Position numbers and translations under genes: made by a program. DNA of 64,000 nucleotides, from positions 1 to 64,000 of the forward strand of contig JAHJDP010000046.1 in assembly GCA_018831195.1 (NCBI GenBank), in the 5' to 3' direction. The stretch comes from Candidatus Eisenbacteria bacterium. GTDB lineage: Bacteria; Eisenbacteria; RBG-16-71-46; CAIMUX01; JAHJDP01. Below the pieces are notes generated by a model, which was not told where the DNA came from, did not search any database, and saw only the letters and a list, made by a program, of their open reading frames with translations. This document shows, piece by piece, positions 36,663 to 45,608 of this stretch (position 1 is its first letter; each line of letters begins with the position of its first letter).

Positions 36663-37361
36663 TTAAGACGGCGGGGGATCTCCCCCTTTCCCGCGAAGGA
36701 TGTAACCGATTCCGGGCGCCGTGATGATGTAGCGAGGCTGCGCGGGGTCGCTCTCGACCTTCTGCCGCAGCCGGCGGACGAGCTGTTTAAGAAGCTGGCG
36801 GTCCCCCTGGCCGGAGTACCCCCAGACATGTCCCGTGATGCGCTCCGCGCTCAGCGGCCGCTCCGCGTTCGCCACGAGGAGATGCAGCAGGCGACTCTCC
36901 AAATGTGTGAGATGCACGGGGTTTCCACCGGACACCCGAACCGATTGCGATTCGATATCAAGTTCGATCTCTCCCGATTGCAGCGCCCCCGGACGCTCCC
37001 GCCCCGCCCGGCGCAGCAGCGCCCCCACGCGGGCGACCAGGGTGCGAGGGCTGAACGGCTTGGTCAGGTAATCATCGGCGCCCAAATCGAGTCCCCGGAT
37101 CTGATCGGATTCGTCCGATCGCACGGAGAGCACGAGGATGGGCGTGGTCGATTCATCCTCCCGGATTTTCCGAATGACGTCGAATCCACTCATTTTCGGC
37201 ATGTTCAAGTCCAGGATGATCAAATCGGGCGCCTCCTCGTCCATCATCTTCAGCGCCATAATTCCGTCCGAAGCCTCGAGTGCGAGGTACCCCTCTTGGC
37301 GGAGGGCATACGCGATCAATCCGCGCAACGTCATATCATCATCGACAACGAGGATCTTCAT
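36663..37361 (-). CDS. PhoB/OmpR-family response regulator
   Basis: A 232-residue regulator starting MKILVVDDDMTLRGL, at an ATG overlapping the kinase stop by four bases. The receiver domain has acidic pocket Asp7-Asp9, phospho-acceptor Asp51 (LIILDLNMPKMSG) and Lys in DDYLTKPFSPRTL. The winged-helix effector (residues 135-225) ends with RYIITAPGIGYILRG, typical of the OmpR/PhoB class. Last gene of the transporter-two-component operon; the direct repeats upstream of the operon are a candidate binding site. Confidence 0.94.
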   Translation of the reverse strand: MKILVVDDDMTLRGLIAYALRQEGYLALEASDGIMALKMMDEEAPDLIILDLNMPKMSGFDVIRKIREDESTTPILVLSVRSDESDQIRGLDLGADDYLTKPFSPRTLVARVGALLRRAGRERPGALQSGEIELDIESQSVRVSGGNPVHLTHLESRLLHLLVANAERPLSAERITGHVWGYSGQGDRQLLKQLVRRLRQKVESDPAQPRYIITAPGIGYILRGKGGDPPPS

Positions 37362-39475
37362 GGCTCGACCGTGGGCGTGTCGCTGATGGGGAGATAAACA
37401 GAGAAGCGCGAGCCCGAAGCGGCGCCGGGCGTCGGCTCGACGGTGACGCGCCCGCCATGGCGCGTCACGATGGATTTCACAATCCACAGACCGAGACCAA
37501 TCCCGCTCTCCTCCGGTTCCGAACCGGAAGAGCGCACGAAGCGCTCGAAGACCATATCCCCGTCGCCATGCGGGAATCCGGTGCCCTCGTCATCGATCCA
37601 GAGTTGGATCTGATCGGCGTGCACACGCCCGCCAATCCGAATCTTGGAATCGGCCGGTGCGAACTTGCTCGCGTTGGCGAGCAGGTTCACAAAGACCTGA
37701 ACCAATCGAGGCGGATCGCCCATGATCGGCGGCAGGGGGAAGGGCAGCTCCGATTCCAGAATTTGCCCGCGCTGTGTGATCAGCGGCGCCGTCATCGACA
37801 GAGCGTCCTCCACCACGGTGTCGAGGGTGACGCTCTGACGCCGGATGGCCTTCTGGCCGGCGTCGATCCGCACGCTCTCCAGCAGATTGTCGATCAGCCA
37901 GGTCAGCCGTAGAGTACCCTGTTCGAGCGAGCGCACCAGGGGTTCCAAATTCGCGCCCGGCTCACGAGCGATGCGGTCGCGAAGCAGCTCGATGGAGGCG
38001 AGTTGGGCGGAGAGAGGCGTCCGAAACTCGTGCGAGATGTTGGCCAGCACCGTATCGCGCAGGCGCCGGGTCACCTCCACCTCGGTTTCATCGCGGATCA
38101 TCTGAAACTGGAGAACCTCGGAGGGATCCGCTCCCGCCGGGGAGGGCATGGCGCTGGTGATCACCACGGTCTGTTGCCGCTCGCCGCGCCTCAGCCACAG
38201 ATGCTCGGTAGCGCGGACCGTGCCGCGGAAGCGTGCGTGTACGATCGGACAACGATCTGTGCAGGGGCGTTTGCCATCGATCGGTTCGGGATCAAGCACG
38301 TCACCGCAGAACCGGCCGATAATATCTTCCGGGCGGAGACCCATAAGCTCGGCTCCCTGCGGGTTCACATAGCGGATCTTGCGCTCGCGATCGACGGTGA
38401 AGACTCCCTCGACGATGCCCCCCAGAACCGCTTCCGCCTCGGCGCGCCGCTGGCGGAGTTCCGCCGTGAGCGCCACGAGGCGATGACGCATTTCTTCCAT
38501 GGTACCGCTCAGGGTCCCGATCTCGGCTCCAGCCTCCCGCTGGATCGGCGTTTCGAGGTCACCGCGTCCGATGCGAGCCGCGGCCGCCGTCAGAACACGC
38601 AGCGGCCGCGCCAGCCGCCGTCCCACCAGAACGCTGACGGCCGCCGCCAGCAGCGCCACAAACAAAGCGAGGAGAAAGAGCGATCGCGCCAGGGTACGGA
38701 TGGAGGCGGCGACGCCCCGGGCCGACAGATGGGCCGCGACCACCCCTGGGATGTTGCCGGATGGGGAGTGCAGCGGCAGGATAGCCAGGTAGGCGTCCTC
38801 GTCGGCGATGTACTGTTGGGTGGAATTTCCCGTGGCCAGGGCGCGCTGGCATGCCACATTCCGCAAACCGGACGGCATGACATCGCGCGGTATGATCGCG
38901 ATCTCCACTCCGACCTGCGCCGCCACGATCTGCGCGAACTCTTCGTCGAGCCATCGTGCGGCCACGGCGGCTGCGGCGTTATCGCCGTCACGAACCGGAA
39001 TCACCGCGCCGGCGATGAGCGGCTGATGCGGTTCGGGCTGCAACAGGACTTGTTCCTTCGAGCCCGCCGCCAGAAGGATTGCGTTCCAGTCGAGCGCCGC
39101 GCCGGCGCTCGCCACGATGCCGGAGCTGTCCACCAGGGCGCATCCCGCCAGGTTGCCCGTTTCGCCGAACTGGCTCAAGAAGGCGACGAGACCTTTCCGG
39201 TCAGAGGAGTGATACAACTGCAGCAGAGTGGGCCGTTGGGCCAGCAGGCGCGTTGAGGTGAGGACGTCGATCTCCGCATACTCCACCGCCCGGAGAGCGC
39301 TCCCGCCCGCGGTCTCGACCCGGCTCAGCGCCTGCTCGTCGGCGAGCCGGCGCAGAACCTGGCTCCCGCCCGCGGTCACGACCAGTACGGCTCCCGCCAC
39401 CAGCCCGACGTTGACCAGGATGAGGACACTGCCAAGTCCGAGGCGACGCCGGACGGAGTTTCTGGCTGAGCTCAT
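37358..39475 (-). CDS. Membrane sensor histidine kinase with periplasmic sensor, HAMP and Cys-containing PAS
   Basis: 705 residues. TM1 is about 13-35, a periplasmic CACHE-like sensor about 40-262, TM2 about 264-286 and HAMP about 286-340. PAS (345-465) carries Cys390, Cys405 and Cys409. HisKA has His482 in NISHEFRTPLS. The catalytic ATPase domain shows N-box VNLLANASKFAP, DDEGTGFP and GIGLGLWIVKSI. The start overlaps cysW by four bases and the end overlaps the regulator by four, so kinase, regulator and transporter are coupled. The ligand is probably the transported anion or its state; this is inference. Confidence 0.93.
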   Translation of the reverse strand: MSSARNSVRRRLGLGSVLILVNVGLVAGAVLVVTAGGSQVLRRLADEQALSRVETAGGSALRAVEYAEIDVLTSTRLLAQRPTLLQLYHSSDRKGLVAFLSQFGETGNLAGCALVDSSGIVASAGAALDWNAILLAAGSKEQVLLQPEPHQPLIAGAVIPVRDGDNAAAAVAARWLDEEFAQIVAAQVGVEIAIIPRDVMPSGLRNVACQRALATGNSTQQYIADEDAYLAILPLHSPSGNIPGVVAAHLSARGVAASIRTLARSLFLLALFVALLAAAVSVLVGRRLARPLRVLTAAAARIGRGDLETPIQREAGAEIGTLSGTMEEMRHRLVALTAELRQRRAEAEAVLGGIVEGVFTVDRERKIRYVNPQGAELMGLRPEDIIGRFCGDVLDPEPIDGKRPCTDRCPIVHARFRGTVRATEHLWLRRGERQQTVVITSAMPSPAGADPSEVLQFQMIRDETEVEVTRRLRDTVLANISHEFRTPLSAQLASIELLRDRIAREPGANLEPLVRSLEQGTLRLTWLIDNLLESVRIDAGQKAIRRQSVTLDTVVEDALSMTAPLITQRGQILESELPFPLPPIMGDPPRLVQVFVNLLANASKFAPADSKIRIGGRVHADQIQLWIDDEGTGFPHGDGDMVFERFVRSSGSEPEESGIGLGLWIVKSIVTRHGGRVTVEPTPGAASGSRFSVYLPISDTPTVEP

Positions 39476-40332
39476 CGTGTCCCCCGTCGCGAGTACCGCT
39501 CCAACATCGCTTTCAGGATCAGGGTTGTCAGGGCCAGGGCCGTGAGGATGGTAGCCACCGCGAACGCCGCCGCAAACTGGTATTCATTGTAGAGGACCTC
39601 GACATGGAGCGGCAGAGTGTTGGTTCTCCCGCGAATGTGCCCTGATACGACGGATACCGCCCCGAACTCACCCATGGCCCGAGCATTGCACAATATGCAA
39701 CCGTAAAGAAGTCCCCAGCGCATGGGAGGCAAGCTTACTTGGAAGAAGGTCCGCCAGCCACCGGCCCCAAGCGTGAGCGCGGCCTGTTCTTCCTGTGTTC
39801 CCCGCGATTCCAGGATTGGAATCAACTCACGCGCAACAAAGGGCACCGTCACAAAGAGGGTGGCCAAGATCACTCCCGGCGGAGCGAAGAGGATGCGGAT
39901 TCCCATTTTGGTGAGCCATGGCGCCAGAGGACCCTGGGCGCCGAACAGGAGCACGAAACTGAGCCCGGCAACGACCGGCGACACGCTGAAGGGCACATCG
40001 ATCATTGTTAAGAGGAGCTGCCGCCCGCGAAATGTGAACCGGGTCAGCAGCCACGCGGCGGCCACGCCGAAGACGAGATTGAGGGGAACGGCGACCACGG
40101 CCGCCAGCAGGGTGAGCCGCACCGCTGCTAGGGTCATCGGATCCGCCAGCGCGGCGGCGTAGGCCGACGCTCCCTCTGAAAAGGCCTTGCTGAAGACGAG
40201 GATCAGCGGCAAAACGAGAAACATTCCAAGAAAGGCGACGGCCGCGCTGACCAAGAGGCGCCGCACGAGGGGTGGCTCACCCAGCCCTGGAAGGCTGTGC
40301 CGCTCGACGACGATGTGACGGGTCAGCTTCAT
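39472..40332 (-). CDS. cysW: Sulfate/thiosulfate ABC transporter permease CysW
   Basis: An inner-membrane permease, 286 residues from ATG 40332 (MKLTRHIVVERHSLPGLGEP). Six hydrophobic segments and the CysW pattern DVPFSVSPVVAGLSFVLLFG are visible. The EAA loop LTLGAGGWRTFFQVSLPPMRWGL is the ATPase contact. RAMGEFGAVSVVSGHIRG and LPLHVEVLYNEY are family signatures. It follows cysT after seven bases and overlaps the kinase gene. Confidence 0.93.
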   Translation of the reverse strand: MKLTRHIVVERHSLPGLGEPPLVRRLLVSAAVAFLGMFLVLPLILVFSKAFSEGASAYAAALADPMTLAAVRLTLLAAVVAVPLNLVFGVAAAWLLTRFTFRGRQLLLTMIDVPFSVSPVVAGLSFVLLFGAQGPLAPWLTKMGIRILFAPPGVILATLFVTVPFVARELIPILESRGTQEEQAALTLGAGGWRTFFQVSLPPMRWGLLYGCILCNARAMGEFGAVSVVSGHIRGRTNTLPLHVEVLYNEYQFAAAFAVATILTALALTTLILKAMLERYSRRGTR

Positions 40333-40339
40333 GTTCACC

Positions 40340-41212
40340 TCAGGCACTTTGCATCGCTCTTCGCGCCTGCCGCGACAACAGATTGATGGCCAGCAGCAGG
40401 CCGAAGGAGGCCACCAGGAAAACCGAGGCGATAGCTGTGGCGGCCGCGTAGTCGTACTGCTCAAGCTGGATCACGATGAGGAGGGGTGTGATTTCCGATC
40501 GCATCGGGATATTGCCGGCGATGAAGATCACCGATCCATACTCTCCCAGCCCGCGCGCCAGGGCGAGTGTGAATCCCGTGAAGAGTGACGGGAGCAGCTC
40601 GGGCAGGATCACGCGCCGGAAGGTGAACCACTGCTTCGCTCCCATGCTCGCCGCCGCCTCCTCCAGCGTCGGATCAAGATCATGAAGCACGGGTTGCACA
40701 GATCGCACCACAAAGGGCAGCCCGATGAAGATAAGGGCCAAAGTCACCCCGAGCGGGGTGTAGACAGCATGGATCCCGGCTGCCTCGAGGAACCTGCCAA
40801 TCCATCCGTCCCGTGCAAAGAGGGCGGTGAGGACGATGCCGGCGACAGCGGTTGGCAGCGCGAAGGGCAGGTCGACGAGTGCATCGAGCAGGCGCCTTCC
40901 CGGAAAGCGGTATCGCTCCAGGACCCAGGCGATGATGAATCCAAAAACCGCATTGATGGCCGCGGCCGCCAGGGCCGCCAAAAAACTCAGCCGATAGGCC
41001 GCCAGTGTGCGAGGGGCCGTCAGTGCTTCAAGGAAGGCCGCCGGCCCCATCGACGCTGCCCGCAGGAAGACAAACGCGAGCGGAATCAGAACCAGCAGGG
41101 ACAAATACGAGACCGTGATGCCGAAGCTCAAGCCAAATCCGGGAAGCAAACGACGCCGGTGCCTGCGAACCGGTTCCCGGGGCGGGCCGGGCTCTAAGCC
41201 GGGCTGCTTCAC
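40340..41212 (-). CDS. cysT: Sulfate/thiosulfate ABC transporter permease CysT
   Basis: A 290-residue partner permease (CysT/CysU). Its basic N-terminus has Pro/Arg clusters, then six membrane segments. Signatures are [20 protein letters not shown], the EAA loop [21 protein letters not shown], and [20 protein letters not shown]. Its start overlaps the binding-protein stop by four bases. Confidence 0.93.
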   Translation of the reverse strand: MKQPGLEPGPPREPVRRHRRRLLPGFGLSFGITVSYLSLLVLIPLAFVFLRAASMGPAAFLEALTAPRTLAAYRLSFLAALAAAAINAVFGFIIAWVLERYRFPGRRLLDALVDLPFALPTAVAGIVLTALFARDGWIGRFLEAAGIHAVYTPLGVTLALIFIGLPFVVRSVQPVLHDLDPTLEEAAASMGAKQWFTFRRVILPELLPSLFTGFTLALARGLGEYGSVIFIAGNIPMRSEITPLLIVIQLEQYDYAAATAIASVFLVASFGLLLAINLLSRQARRAMQSA

Positions 41213-42216
41213 TTGCCCACTCCGTAGATGTCGTCAAAGATGCCGCCGTTGGCGAAATGCCGCTTCTGGGCTTGCGCCCATCCGCCGAATTCGACCTCCA
41301 CGTTGAGCATCTCCACATGCGGAAACTGGGAAGCAAACTCTTGGGCGATCTCCGGCAGCCAGGGGCGATAAAAATGGCGGGCCGCAATCCTCTGTCCTTC
41401 CGGAGAGTAGAGATACTGCACGTAGGCCAGGGCCGCGTCATACGTTCCATGCCTCTTCACGACGGCGTCGACCAAGGTGACGGGGGGTTCAGCCAGGATG
41501 GAAATCGAGGGGACGACGATTTCGAAGTCATCCGCGTGCCGTCCCCGGATGGCCAGCATCGCCTCATTTTCCCAGGCCAGAAGGACATCCCCGATCCCGC
41601 GTTCGACGAAGGTGATGGTGGAACCGCGCGCTCCCGTATCCAGTATCGGAACATTGGCGAAAAGCCGGCTCACGAATTGCCTCGCCGCCGTCTCGTCTCC
41701 ATCGGATTGGCGCAGCGCGTATCCCCAGGCCGCCAGGTAATTCCAGCGGGCGCCCCCCGATGTCTTTGGGTTCGGTGTGATCACGGACACGCCGGGGCGA
41801 ACGAGATCGTTCCAGTCCCGGATCTGCTTCGGGTTACCCTTGTGCACTAGGAAGACGATGGTGGAGGTGTAGGGACAGCTGCGGTTAGGAAGGCGATCCT
41901 GCCAGTCGGCGGCGAGCAGGCCGGTGCGGGCGATGGCGTCGATGTCGTAGGCGAGAGCCAGGGTGATCACGTCGGCCTCCAGGCCGTCAATGACGGATCG
42001 GGCTTGCTTGCCGGAACCGCCGTGCGATTGATCAATGCGGATGCTCTTTCCGGTCTCCTTCTGCCAATGGGCCGCGAAGGCCGCGTTAAACTCCTGGTAC
42101 AGCTCGCGCGTCGGGTCGTAAGAGACGTTGAGAAGAACAAGCTCCTTGTCTCCGGCGATCGCCGCAGAAGACCCAACCAGCGCCAATACAAAAATGATCA
42201 CCCCGATCTGCTGCAT
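41209..42216 (-). CDS. sbp: Periplasmic sulfate-binding protein
   Basis: The 335-residue product has a signal peptide ([15 protein letters not shown]). AAGGAGG seven bases upstream fixes the ATG at 42216. Sulfate-binding signatures of Sbp/CysP are clear: [58 protein letters not shown], and [20 protein letters not shown]. These residues form the dehydrated-oxyanion site. It delivers the anion to CysTW and the CysA-Usp fusion. Confidence 0.94.
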   Translation of the reverse strand: MQQIGVIIFVLALVGSSAAIAGDKELVLLNVSYDPTRELYQEFNAAFAAHWQKETGKSIRIDQSHGGSGKQARSVIDGLEADVITLALAYDIDAIARTGLLAADWQDRLPNRSCPYTSTIVFLVHKGNPKQIRDWNDLVRPGVSVITPNPKTSGGARWNYLAAWGYALRQSDGDETAARQFVSRLFANVPILDTGARGSTITFVERGIGDVLLAWENEAMLAIRGRHADDFEIVVPSISILAEPPVTLVDAVVKRHGTYDAALAYVQYLYSPEGQRIAARHFYRPWLPEIAQEFASQFPHVEMLNVEVEFGGWAQAQKRHFANGGIFDDIYGVGK

Positions 42217-42239
42217 AACCAATCCTCCTTAGCTGCCTG

Positions 42240-43496
42240 TTACAAAGAAACCTGAAGACGCTGCCACAGGAGCCGCTCGGTATCGCGATCTCCGGCACCG
42301 CCCCCGCCGTCGAATCGGGTCTCTTCGTAACCCATCGCCACGGTCACGTTGGCGTCGAGGTGCCACCGCACCCCGCCACTCATGGAAAAAGCCCGCCGCG
42401 CCGCGTTCTCCGGATCTGCAAAGGCCGGGAAGGCATCGTCATCGAGCTGGATATGCGCCAGCCGGCCCACCAACTCCAACGCACCCATCGCGCCCGTGGC
42501 CCGAGAGAAGGGGTGGTGCGGATTGACACCGCGATAGGTCCGAGCATCGCGGGTGAGCATCACACTGAGGGAGACCTGCCAGGCCTGGTGCTGAAGGCGC
42601 TCGGTGAGATCGCCGATTCGAACCTCTTGCTCCGATATCACAAACTCCGCCTGGCCGCCGGCCCGCCCGCCATACAGCGAGATCTGCGGCGCAAGACGGC
42701 GGCGCGCGCCATCGGCCACAGCGCCGGAGGCTGTTTCGGTCGCGGCGCGATACGAAAAGAATTTGAGTTGTCCGGAGGTCCGATACGACGGAAGGTTGGC
42801 GGCGCCCTGCGTTCGGCCGGTCGTTCCTCCGACGCCGACTGCTAATCCTTTTAGGAAGGCCGGCCCTCGGTCCTGCCATGGATGCAGGATAATGCGGCCG
42901 AGGATCTCCTTGTCCGAATCGGCGTCATGATACAGGCTGGCCCCGTCGGCGGCCCCGTTGAACAGGCCGAGATCGTAGGAGATAAGGCCGGCGTCTCCGG
43001 TCCAGAGGACTCCAATGTCACGATTCGGCGTCAGGTTCGAGACCAAAGAGCGCTCGATAAGATGCAGCGCTGATGCCGATTGCATTCGTTCCGCCGAAAG
43101 GGGCACCTTGAATCGCCCCGCCCGGATCCGCCCTGCTTTACCGAACCGAAGATCCATATATCCGTCTTCAAGCTGGCTCTTGCCGTCACCAAATTCCGGC
43201 ATCACCCGCAGCATCACCCACGACCCGGCGCTGTACTCCACGATCGGCTGCAAGCGCCGGATGAGGAAGGCGTTGGGAGCGGGGAGATTGTCCGTTCCCT
43301 TTGCGAAGAAACGGCCGTCAAACTGCGCGTAGCCACGCAAACGCAAGGCATATTGGCCGTCGGCTGAAACGATCGCGACGCCGCGCCCGTCCACTTCCAC
43401 TGTGGCAGGATCAGCACCGTGCGAAGGAGGAGGCCCCCAAAGGAGTGTGATCGCGATGCCGATGCCCATCGTTTGAAGGGCCCGAGGGATTCTCAT
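42240..43496 (-). CDS. OprP/OprO-type outer-membrane porin
   Basis: A 418-residue product with a signal peptide (residues 1-27). Alternating beta strands are typical of the phosphate-selective porin family: ALRLRGYAQFDGRFFAKG, AFLIRRLQPIVEYSAGSWVMLRVMPEFG, LEDGYMDLRF, IRAGRFKVPLSAERMQS, LVSNLTPNRDIGVLW. The C-terminus ends in a strand (LLWQRLQVSL). It lies between the ATPase and binding-protein genes with about 25-base gaps, so it probably provides outer-membrane anion uptake for this transporter. Confidence 0.87.
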   Translation of the reverse strand: MRIPRALQTMGIGIAITLLWGPPPSHGADPATVEVDGRGVAIVSADGQYALRLRGYAQFDGRFFAKGTDNLPAPNAFLIRRLQPIVEYSAGSWVMLRVMPEFGDGKSQLEDGYMDLRFGKAGRIRAGRFKVPLSAERMQSASALHLIERSLVSNLTPNRDIGVLWTGDAGLISYDLGLFNGAADGASLYHDADSDKEILGRIILHPWQDRGPAFLKGLAVGVGGTTGRTQGAANLPSYRTSGQLKFFSYRAATETASGAVADGARRRLAPQISLYGGRAGGQAEFVISEQEVRIGDLTERLQHQAWQVSLSVMLTRDARTYRGVNPHHPFSRATGAMGALELVGRLAHIQLDDDAFPAFADPENAARRAFSMSGGVRWHLDANVTVAMGYEETRFDGGGGAGDRDTERLLWQRLQVSL

Positions 43497-43521
43497 GAAT
43501 TTCCTCCATTCTCTTTACTTT

Positions 43522-45393
43522 TCATTTTTTAAGGATCCGTGGGCGGACCAGAAGAACCGCTCGATCCCTGATCTCCTCGAGAAGATCACGAACCTGTCGG
43601 CTGAGCGCGAATCCTCGTCCACGCGCGGCGACAGGAACGCCTAAGACCGCCAAGTCATGCCGCCGTCCGCCGAGTTCGGCCAGGATCTGTTCCTTCACCT
43701 CGCCCGAGCGCAAGACGCTCCGCGAAGGGACTCCCCACAGCGAGAGTGTTCGTTCCCCCGCGGCGAGGAATCGACGGGCCTGTTCGAGAGCGGGGTCCGG
43801 GGTTCGGTCCCCGAGTACCGTGAGGATGGTCGCCTCAGCGCCGAGATGCCGGACAAGGCGGCCCGCGAATTGGACATCTTCCTTAGCCGACTCACCCACG
43901 GTCACACAGATAAGCGCCTGGGTCGGCAGGGAGGCGCCGGGGGGTACGAGCAGTAGATGATGCTCGGCGATGGAGAGCAGGTGCTCCGCGAGCCGCGCCA
44001 CGCCACGGGCCGGCCGGGCGTGCACCACCAGGTCATAAGGGTTCCATTCCGTCTCGGCCAGAACCGCGTCTGGGAGGGGATCGGCGCTCATCCTCGGTTC
44101 TTGCAGGAGATCGGAGCCGGTCAGGCCGCGCAGTTCCTGGAGCGCGGACCGAAGCCCTTCCCCATCCAAGCCTTGGGCGAGCATTGTCACCCGCGCATGC
44201 GCCAGGCTGGCCAACCGTCCGCCCATCTCCAGGGCTGAATGGGCCGCCGGCGATCCATCCGTCACCACGAGGAACGACATTCCGGGATGTGTCAGCGCAT
44301 GGATCCGGCGGACGCCGATCCAGGCCGTATCGCCAGGCTGGAGTGGAAAGCGCAGGGCATAGTCCTGAGGCCGCGTGGCCTCGATCAGCATGGAGTCGCT
44401 CCCGAAGGGGGCCGGAGGTGAAATGGCCCGCACGCCGGGGAGCTTGGGCAGCTGCAGTCGAAGCCGCTGGTGTCCGCCGGCGAAACTTGCCTCCACAACC
44501 CGAGCCTCGCCCAGCAGCGGCTCCTCGAGGGCTTCGCGCGCATTGCGGACGACGACATCCTCAGGACGAAAGAGGACCTGAACCCGCCGGTAGAGGGTGT
44601 TGTGCTCCACAACGGCCGAGCTGAGGGGAAAGTGTAACGGTCCCAACCGGACGCCGTCGGAGGCGCATTCTCCAACCATCAAGTTGGCGCTGCCGAGGAA
44701 TGTGGCCACGAACTCGGTCTGAGGGCGCAGGTAGAGCTCATCGGGCGCTCCGACCTCCAGCAAGCGCCCCGAATGCATGACACCGATGCGATCGGCGAGC
44801 GCGAACGCCTCTTCCTGATCGTGCGTCACGAAGATCGTCGGAATCGAGAGCTCCCGCTGAATGCTGCGGATGGCGCCTCGCAATTCTGCACGGATGGGTG
44901 GATCCAGCGCGCCGAAAGGTTCATCGAGGAGCAGCACATCGGGTTGGCAAGCCAGCGCGCGCGCTAGTGCGACCCGCTGCTGCTGGCCGCCGGAGAGCTG
45001 CCGGGGATAGCGGTCGCCAAGTCCCGAGAGACCAACGAGTTCGAGCAGTTCCTCGCGCCGGTGCAGGCGCTCGATATGGGGCATCTTGCGGATGCGCAGG
45101 ACGAACTCGATGTTGGCCGCAACCGTCATCTGCTGGAAGAGCGCGTAGTTTTGGAATACAAAACCGATGCGGCGCGCCTGCGGCGGGAGGTCGGTGATAT
45201 CGCGGCCTCGAATGGAGACCGAGCCGGAGTCGACCTCCGTGAGACCGGCGATCATGCGGAGAACCGTGCTTTTGCCGCTTCCACTGGGACCCAAGAGGAC
45301 GAAGAGTTCACCCTCGAGAACCTCCAAGGAGAGTCCATGGACCGCGGTGTGATCACGGTACTGCTTGACCAAATGACGCAACGAGATAGACAT
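43522..45393 (-). CDS. CysA-type ABC ATPase fused to tandem universal-stress-protein domains
   Basis: 623 residues from ATG 45393. Residues 1-235 are a CysA-like ATPase: Walker A GPSGSGKST (35-43), Q-loop Gln81, signature LSGGQ (133-137), Walker B LLLDEP (154-159), His191. A TOBE-like regulatory region spans about 240-365. Residues 370-495 (SFLVVTDGSPAAHSALEMGG...) and 500-623 (ALICVTVGESAKEDVQFAGR...HDLAVLGVPVAARGRGF...RDRAVLLVRP) are two UspA folds. Ordinary CysA ends near 350-365. The ATP-binding glycines of UspA are only partly visible. First gene of the seven-gene operon. Confidence 0.9.
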   Translation of the reverse strand: MSISLRHLVKQYRDHTAVHGLSLEVLEGELFVLLGPSGSGKSTVLRMIAGLTEVDSGSVSIRGRDITDLPPQARRIGFVFQNYALFQQMTVAANIEFVLRIRKMPHIERLHRREELLELVGLSGLGDRYPRQLSGGQQQRVALARALACQPDVLLLDEPFGALDPPIRAELRGAIRSIQRELSIPTIFVTHDQEEAFALADRIGVMHSGRLLEVGAPDELYLRPQTEFVATFLGSANLMVGECASDGVRLGPLHFPLSSAVVEHNTLYRRVQVLFRPEDVVVRNAREALEEPLLGEARVVEASFAGGHQRLRLQLPKLPGVRAISPPAPFGSDSMLIEATRPQDYALRFPLQPGDTAWIGVRRIHALTHPGMSFLVVTDGSPAAHSALEMGGRLASLAHARVTMLAQGLDGEGLRSALQELRGLTGSDLLQEPRMSADPLPDAVLAETEWNPYDLVVHARPARGVARLAEHLLSIAEHHLLLVPPGASLPTQALICVTVGESAKEDVQFAGRLVRHLGAEATILTVLGDRTPDPALEQARRFLAAGERTLSLWGVPSRSVLRSGEVKEQILAELGGRRHDLAVLGVPVAARGRGFALSRQVRDLLEEIRDRAVLLVRPRILKK

Positions 45394-45464
45394 CGAGGCT
45401 CTGCTCCTATGACCGCCAAAGAGCGCACTGCATGAATACTGGCCGGGCCACATTCACTGAGCCG

Positions 45465-45470
45465 AGGATA
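45465..45470 (-). promoter_or_regulatory. Candidate -10 element of the cysA-usp operon
   Basis: On the minus strand TATCCT matches four of six -10 consensus bases and lies ten bases after the last hexamer repeat, the spacing seen in PhoB-type activated promoters that lack a -35. Weak by itself. Confidence 0.35.
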
Positions 45471-45479
45471 TCAGGCGAC

Positions 45480-45519
45480 GGTTACAAGGCTGGTGACGCT
45501 GCGGTGACAAAGTGGTTAT
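45480..45519 (-). promoter_or_regulatory. Four direct repeats, Pho-box-like operator
   Basis: On the plus strand hexamers GGTTAC, GGTGAC, GGTGAC and GGTTAT begin at 45480, 45492, 45503 and 45514, so the spacing is 12, 11 and 11 bp, about one helical turn each. Read in the direction of the operon they appear as GTAACC/GTCACC, close to the GTCA-type half-sites of OmpR/PhoB regulators. The operon encodes such a regulator as its last gene, so autoregulation is inferred. Confidence 0.6.
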
Positions 45520-45608
45520 ATTTTTGCGGAGTCGGCATGAACCATGCCGGATTTTTCTGATCCAAAAAAATTCGCGTGCCTTCCGACGTTGAGCGGGCCC
45601 GCTGCCGT

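Noticed and set aside
38003-39256. Plus-strand open frame of about 417 codons
   Set aside because: Antisense to the sensor kinase, with compositional bias (Arg/His/Gln/Gly) and no recognisable domain; the kinase motifs on the minus strand are unambiguous.
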